Shown one piece after another: positions 61,784-64,000 of a DNA stretch of 64,000 nt (position 1 is its first letter; every line of letters starts with the position of its first letter). The stretch is taken from contig NZ_JACJUG010000003.1 of assembly GCF_014174515.1 (NCBI RefSeq), positions 186,001-250,000 on the forward strand, written 5' to 3'. This stretch comes from Mitsuaria sp. WAJ17. Its GTDB lineage: Bacteria; Pseudomonadota; Gammaproteobacteria; Burkholderiales; Burkholderiaceae_C. The translations under genes and the position numbers were made by a program. The notes under the pieces are model-generated. The model saw only the letters and a list, made by a program, of their open reading frames with translations. It was not told where the DNA came from and made no database searches.

Positions 61784-63322
61784 TCAGGTCTGGAGGCTCA
61801 ACTGCAGGCGGCCCAGCTTGCGCCAGGCCTCTAGCTCCTCGTTGAGCAGGTAAAGGGCCCGCGGATGCGAGGCCGCCCAGCCTTCGGCCATGCGCACCGT
61901 CACCCGCTCGCCCTCGCGCTGCAGGCGCATGGCCTGGGCGTCGATGGGCTGGCGGGCATGGCACATGATCAGCGCCAGCCGCAGCGCCAGCAGCTGCCAC
62001 AGCAGGCCCTCGTCCTGCAGCTCCTGCTCCAGCTTGCGCAGGCCGCCGCGCTGGCCCAAGGCCAGGTCACCCAGGCGGTGCAGCTGGTTCTGGGAGAAGC
62101 CGGGGGCGTCCACATGGGCCAGCAGATAGGCGCTGTGGCGGTGGTGGTCGTGATGGGAGACCATCATGCCGATCTCATGCAGCTTGGCTGCCCAGGCCAT
62201 CTCGCGCTGGCGCTCGCGCTCGGCCTTGGGGGCCAGTTGCTCGTGCAACTGCAGGGTCAGGTCTTGCACGCGCTGGGCCTGCTCGGTGTCCACGCCGAAG
62301 CGCAGCTGCAGGGCTGCCACGGACTGGTCGCGCATGTCGCGGCCCCGGCTCAGCTCGCCCTGGCTTGCTTGCAGGCGCTCGGCCAGGTCGAAGACCACGC
62401 CCTGGCGCAGCGCGCCCTTGGCTGGTTGCAGGCGTTCGATCTGGAACTGGGTCAGCAGGGTGTAGAGGATGCACAGGCCGCCACCCACCACGGCGCGGCG
62501 GTCGTCCTTGAGGCCGGGCAGGTCCAGGGCATCCATGTGGCCGGCTGCCAGGCAGCGCTCGATGCACCAGCGCAGGGCCTCGGGCGTGATGCTGCCGTCG
62601 GTGACGCCACTGGCGGCCAGCAGCTGAGAAACGGCACCCACCGTGCCCGAGGAGCCCAGGGCTTCCTGCCAGACCGGCTGGGAGCGTTCGCGGGCGAAGA
62701 GATTCAGCGCCTCCTCCAGCTCGGCGCCCGCGGCCACCTGGGCGGCGCGGAAGGCCTCGGGCGTGAAGCGCCCGTCGGGGAAGTAGCGCAGGGACAGGCT
62801 GACGCTGCCGATCTGGAAGGACTCGGCCTTCAGCGGCTTTCTGCCCAGGCCCAGGATCATTTCGGTGGAGCGGCCGCCGATGTCGATGACCAGGCGCGGC
62901 CGCTCGGAGGGCTGCAGCCGGGCCACGCCGGCGAAGATCAGGCGCGCCTCCTCGCGACCCGAGATGACCTCGATGCCATGGCCCAGGGTCTTCTGTGCCA
63001 GCGCCAGGAAGGCGTTGCGGTTGCGTGCCTCGCGCAGGGTCTGGGTGGCCACGGCGCGCACGCGGCCGGCCGGAAAGTCGCGCAGGTGCTCGGCAAAGCC
63101 GGCCAGGCAGTCCAGGCCGCGCTGCATGGCCTCGGGCGTCAGCTGGCAGTCGGCGTCCAGGCCGGCGCCCAGGCGCACTGTCTTCTTCAGGTAGAGCTGT
63201 CGCTTGTACTGGCCGCGGTGCAGCTGGGCAATCTCCAGCCGGAAGCTGTTGGAACCCATGTCGATGGCGGCCAGGGGCTCGCCGGACGGAATGAGCGGGG
63301 ATTCGGAGCGGAGCGCGTTCAT
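61784..63322 (-). CDS. ppx: Exopolyphosphatase (Ppx/GppA family)
   Basis: A 512-residue enzyme that hydrolyses polyphosphate from its ends, opposing Ppk1. The actin-like ATPase motifs are AIDMGSNSFRLEI, VATQTLREARNR, LVIDIGGRSTEMILG and SGTVGAVSQL. A helical HD-like C-terminal domain (DHHRHSAYLL) follows. ATG 63322 was chosen because it begins the actin-like fold; the longer frame covers the upstream promoter. Convergence with ppk1 suggests coordinated polyphosphate turnover. Confidence 0.93.
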   Translation of the reverse strand: MNALRSESPLIPSGEPLAAIDMGSNSFRLEIAQLHRGQYKRQLYLKKTVRLGAGLDADCQLTPEAMQRGLDCLAGFAEHLRDFPAGRVRAVATQTLREARNRNAFLALAQKTLGHGIEVISGREEARLIFAGVARLQPSERPRLVIDIGGRSTEMILGLGRKPLKAESFQIGSVSLSLRYFPDGRFTPEAFRAAQVAAGAELEEALNLFARERSQPVWQEALGSSGTVGAVSQLLAASGVTDGSITPEALRWCIERCLAAGHMDALDLPGLKDDRRAVVGGGLCILYTLLTQFQIERLQPAKGALRQGVVFDLAERLQASQGELSRGRDMRDQSVAALQLRFGVDTEQAQRVQDLTLQLHEQLAPKAERERQREMAWAAKLHEIGMMVSHHDHHRHSAYLLAHVDAPGFSQNQLHRLGDLALGQRGGLRKLEQELQDEGLLWQLLALRLALIMCHARQPIDAQAMRLQREGERVTVRMAEGWAASHPRALYLLNEELEAWRKLGRLQLSLQT

Positions 63323-63486
63323 GGCGCCGGATTGTCGCGGCTGATGCGGGGTGTCATTGTGTAAGCGTGCGCGGGGTGTGGCGGCTTGCACAAAGCGCCC
63401 CGGCCCGCGCGGCGGATCCCGCCAGCGGCCCGTCTCCAATGAGGCCATTGACAGGTCTGAGAGAATCCCCTGATGTGCAAACCCTG

Positions 63487-63512
63487 AAGGCGCGCCACCC
63501 GGTGCGCCTTTT
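63487..63512 (+). terminator. Hairpin in the leader of the ZIP gene
   Basis: Stem AAGGCGC / GCGCCTT with a GCCACCCG(GT) loop and a T run (63509-63512), 42 bp before the ZIP start. A TTGACA box lies 34 bp upstream (63448-63453). It could be a short leader terminator (attenuator) or the end of a small RNA. Confidence 0.5.
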
Positions 63513-63553
63513 GTTGTCGGGCGCCGGAGATGCCGGCGCGCCTCGCCCCACGC

Positions 63554-64000
63554 ATGACCCTGTCCTACATCCTGCTTGCCACCTTCGTGGGCGGCCTGCT
63601 CTCCGTGCTGATCGCCGCCAGCTTGACGGTGGCCCTGCTGGGACGCCTGGTGCGGCATCTGGTCAGCCTCTCCACCGGGGTGCTGCTGGCCACGGCCCTG
63701 CTGCATGTGCTGCCCGAGGCCTTCGAGCGCCAGGCCAGCTCGCATGCCCTCTTCATGACCCTGCTGGGCGGGCTGATGTTCTTCTTCCTGCTGGAGAAGG
63801 CCGAGCTCTACCGCCACACCCACCACCACGAGGGCGACGGTCACCACCATCACCACCATTTCGATGCTGAGCAGGCGGGGCGGGGCGGGCTGTCGGTGCT
63901 GGTGGGCGACAGCATCCACAACTTCTGCGACGGCCTCATCATTGCGGCCGCCTTCCTGGCGGACCAGCACCTGGGCTGGGTCACGGCGGCGGCCATCATC
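63554..64000 (+). CDS. ZIP-family metal transporter (partial, runs off the right edge)
   Basis: The first 149 residues of a ZIP-type transporter; the stop is outside the window. Helices begin at residues 4-26, 34-52 and 65-82. After the third comes a His-rich loop (HTHHHEGDGHHHHHH), a usual metal-binding variable loop, and then helix 4 with the conserved HNFCDGLIIAAAF motif (metal-site His and Asp in the pore). It should bring Zn or a similar divalent ion into the cytoplasm. It is divergent from ppx. Confidence 0.88.
   Translation, partial: MTLSYILLATFVGGLLSVLIAASLTVALLGRLVRHLVSLSTGVLLATALLHVLPEAFERQASSHALFMTLLGGLMFFFLLEKAELYRHTHHHEGDGHHHHHHFDAEQAGRGGLSVLVGDSIHNFCDGLIIAAAFLADQHLGWVTAAAII

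Noticed and set aside
63455-63480. A CTGAGAGA...CCCTGA stretch resembling a TPP riboswitch
   Set aside because: The short match lacks the other conserved THI-box parts and the gene is a metal transporter, not thiamine-related.

Overview
The window is 64 kb of GC-rich chromosomal DNA, almost wall-to-wall coding. Gene content points to a betaproteobacterium of the order Burkholderiales, probably near the Roseateles/Pelomonas/Rubrivivax group: czcICBA, a SapC-family protein, ppk1-ppx, prfB with a programmed frameshift, RpfE-like plus recJ, a PlsY-RidA pair, and many overlapping ATGA or TTGA gene junctions. I see no rRNA, CRISPR array, transposase, integrase or prophage. There are two tRNAs, Ser(UGA) and Thr(CGU). 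The taxonomic placement is inference from protein resemblance and gene order.

Left part (1-24 kb). It opens with the end of an HD-GYP-like protein, a large lipoprotein of unknown function and a GGDEF diguanylate cyclase. A heavy-metal efflux operon follows (czcI-czcC-czcB-czcA, 4410-10530), with a MerR-type promoter in front. Next come tRNA-Ser, apaH, a CorC/HlyC membrane protein overlapping a SapC-family gene, a Tat-exported amidase, and a solitary N-acyl amino acid synthase-like gene. An IclR regulator then faces a five-gene operon that looks like an aromatic-ring catabolic pathway: a metallo-beta-lactamase-fold protein lacking several metal ligands, a VOC protein, an FAD hydroxylase, a DUF2783 protein and fumarylacetoacetase. 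Small membrane proteins close this part.

Middle part (24-45 kb). It holds a GbpA-type chitin-active lytic polysaccharide monooxygenase opposite a LuxR-type regulator, a periplasmic binding protein, a VanZ-like protein and tRNA-Thr. Housekeeping genes follow (fbp, pepN, prfB), then an orphan symporter small subunit, a secreted metzincin-like protease, and an 82-bp tandem repeat beside an alpha/beta hydrolase. After these come a GNAT, an ArsC-family protein, an acyl-CoA synthetase, a DUF2975/XRE/unknown trio, ybaK, plsY, a RidA protein and a di-iron MBL protein.

Right part (45-64 kb). The most unusual block is 45.4-53.3 kb. Two BlaI-type repressors and three M56 (BlaR1/MecR1-like) membrane metalloproteases form two divergently unrelated but parallel modules on the minus strand. 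They are interspersed with two TonB-C-terminal-domain proteins, a chemoreceptor and a YciO protein. Each BlaI gene has an inverted-repeat operator candidate upstream, and no beta-lactamase is present. One M56 gene is cut by an in-frame TAG exactly before its periplasmic domain. The window ends with a PHP phosphatase, a second chemoreceptor, recJ with an RpfE-like gene, an LpxH-like phosphoesterase, ppk1 convergent with ppx, and a truncated ZIP-family metal transporter.

A 14-bp motif (GCAAGACCTGACCC or its complement) occurs five times exactly, plus close variants, both between and inside genes. This is a repeat family the gene annotation does not explain.
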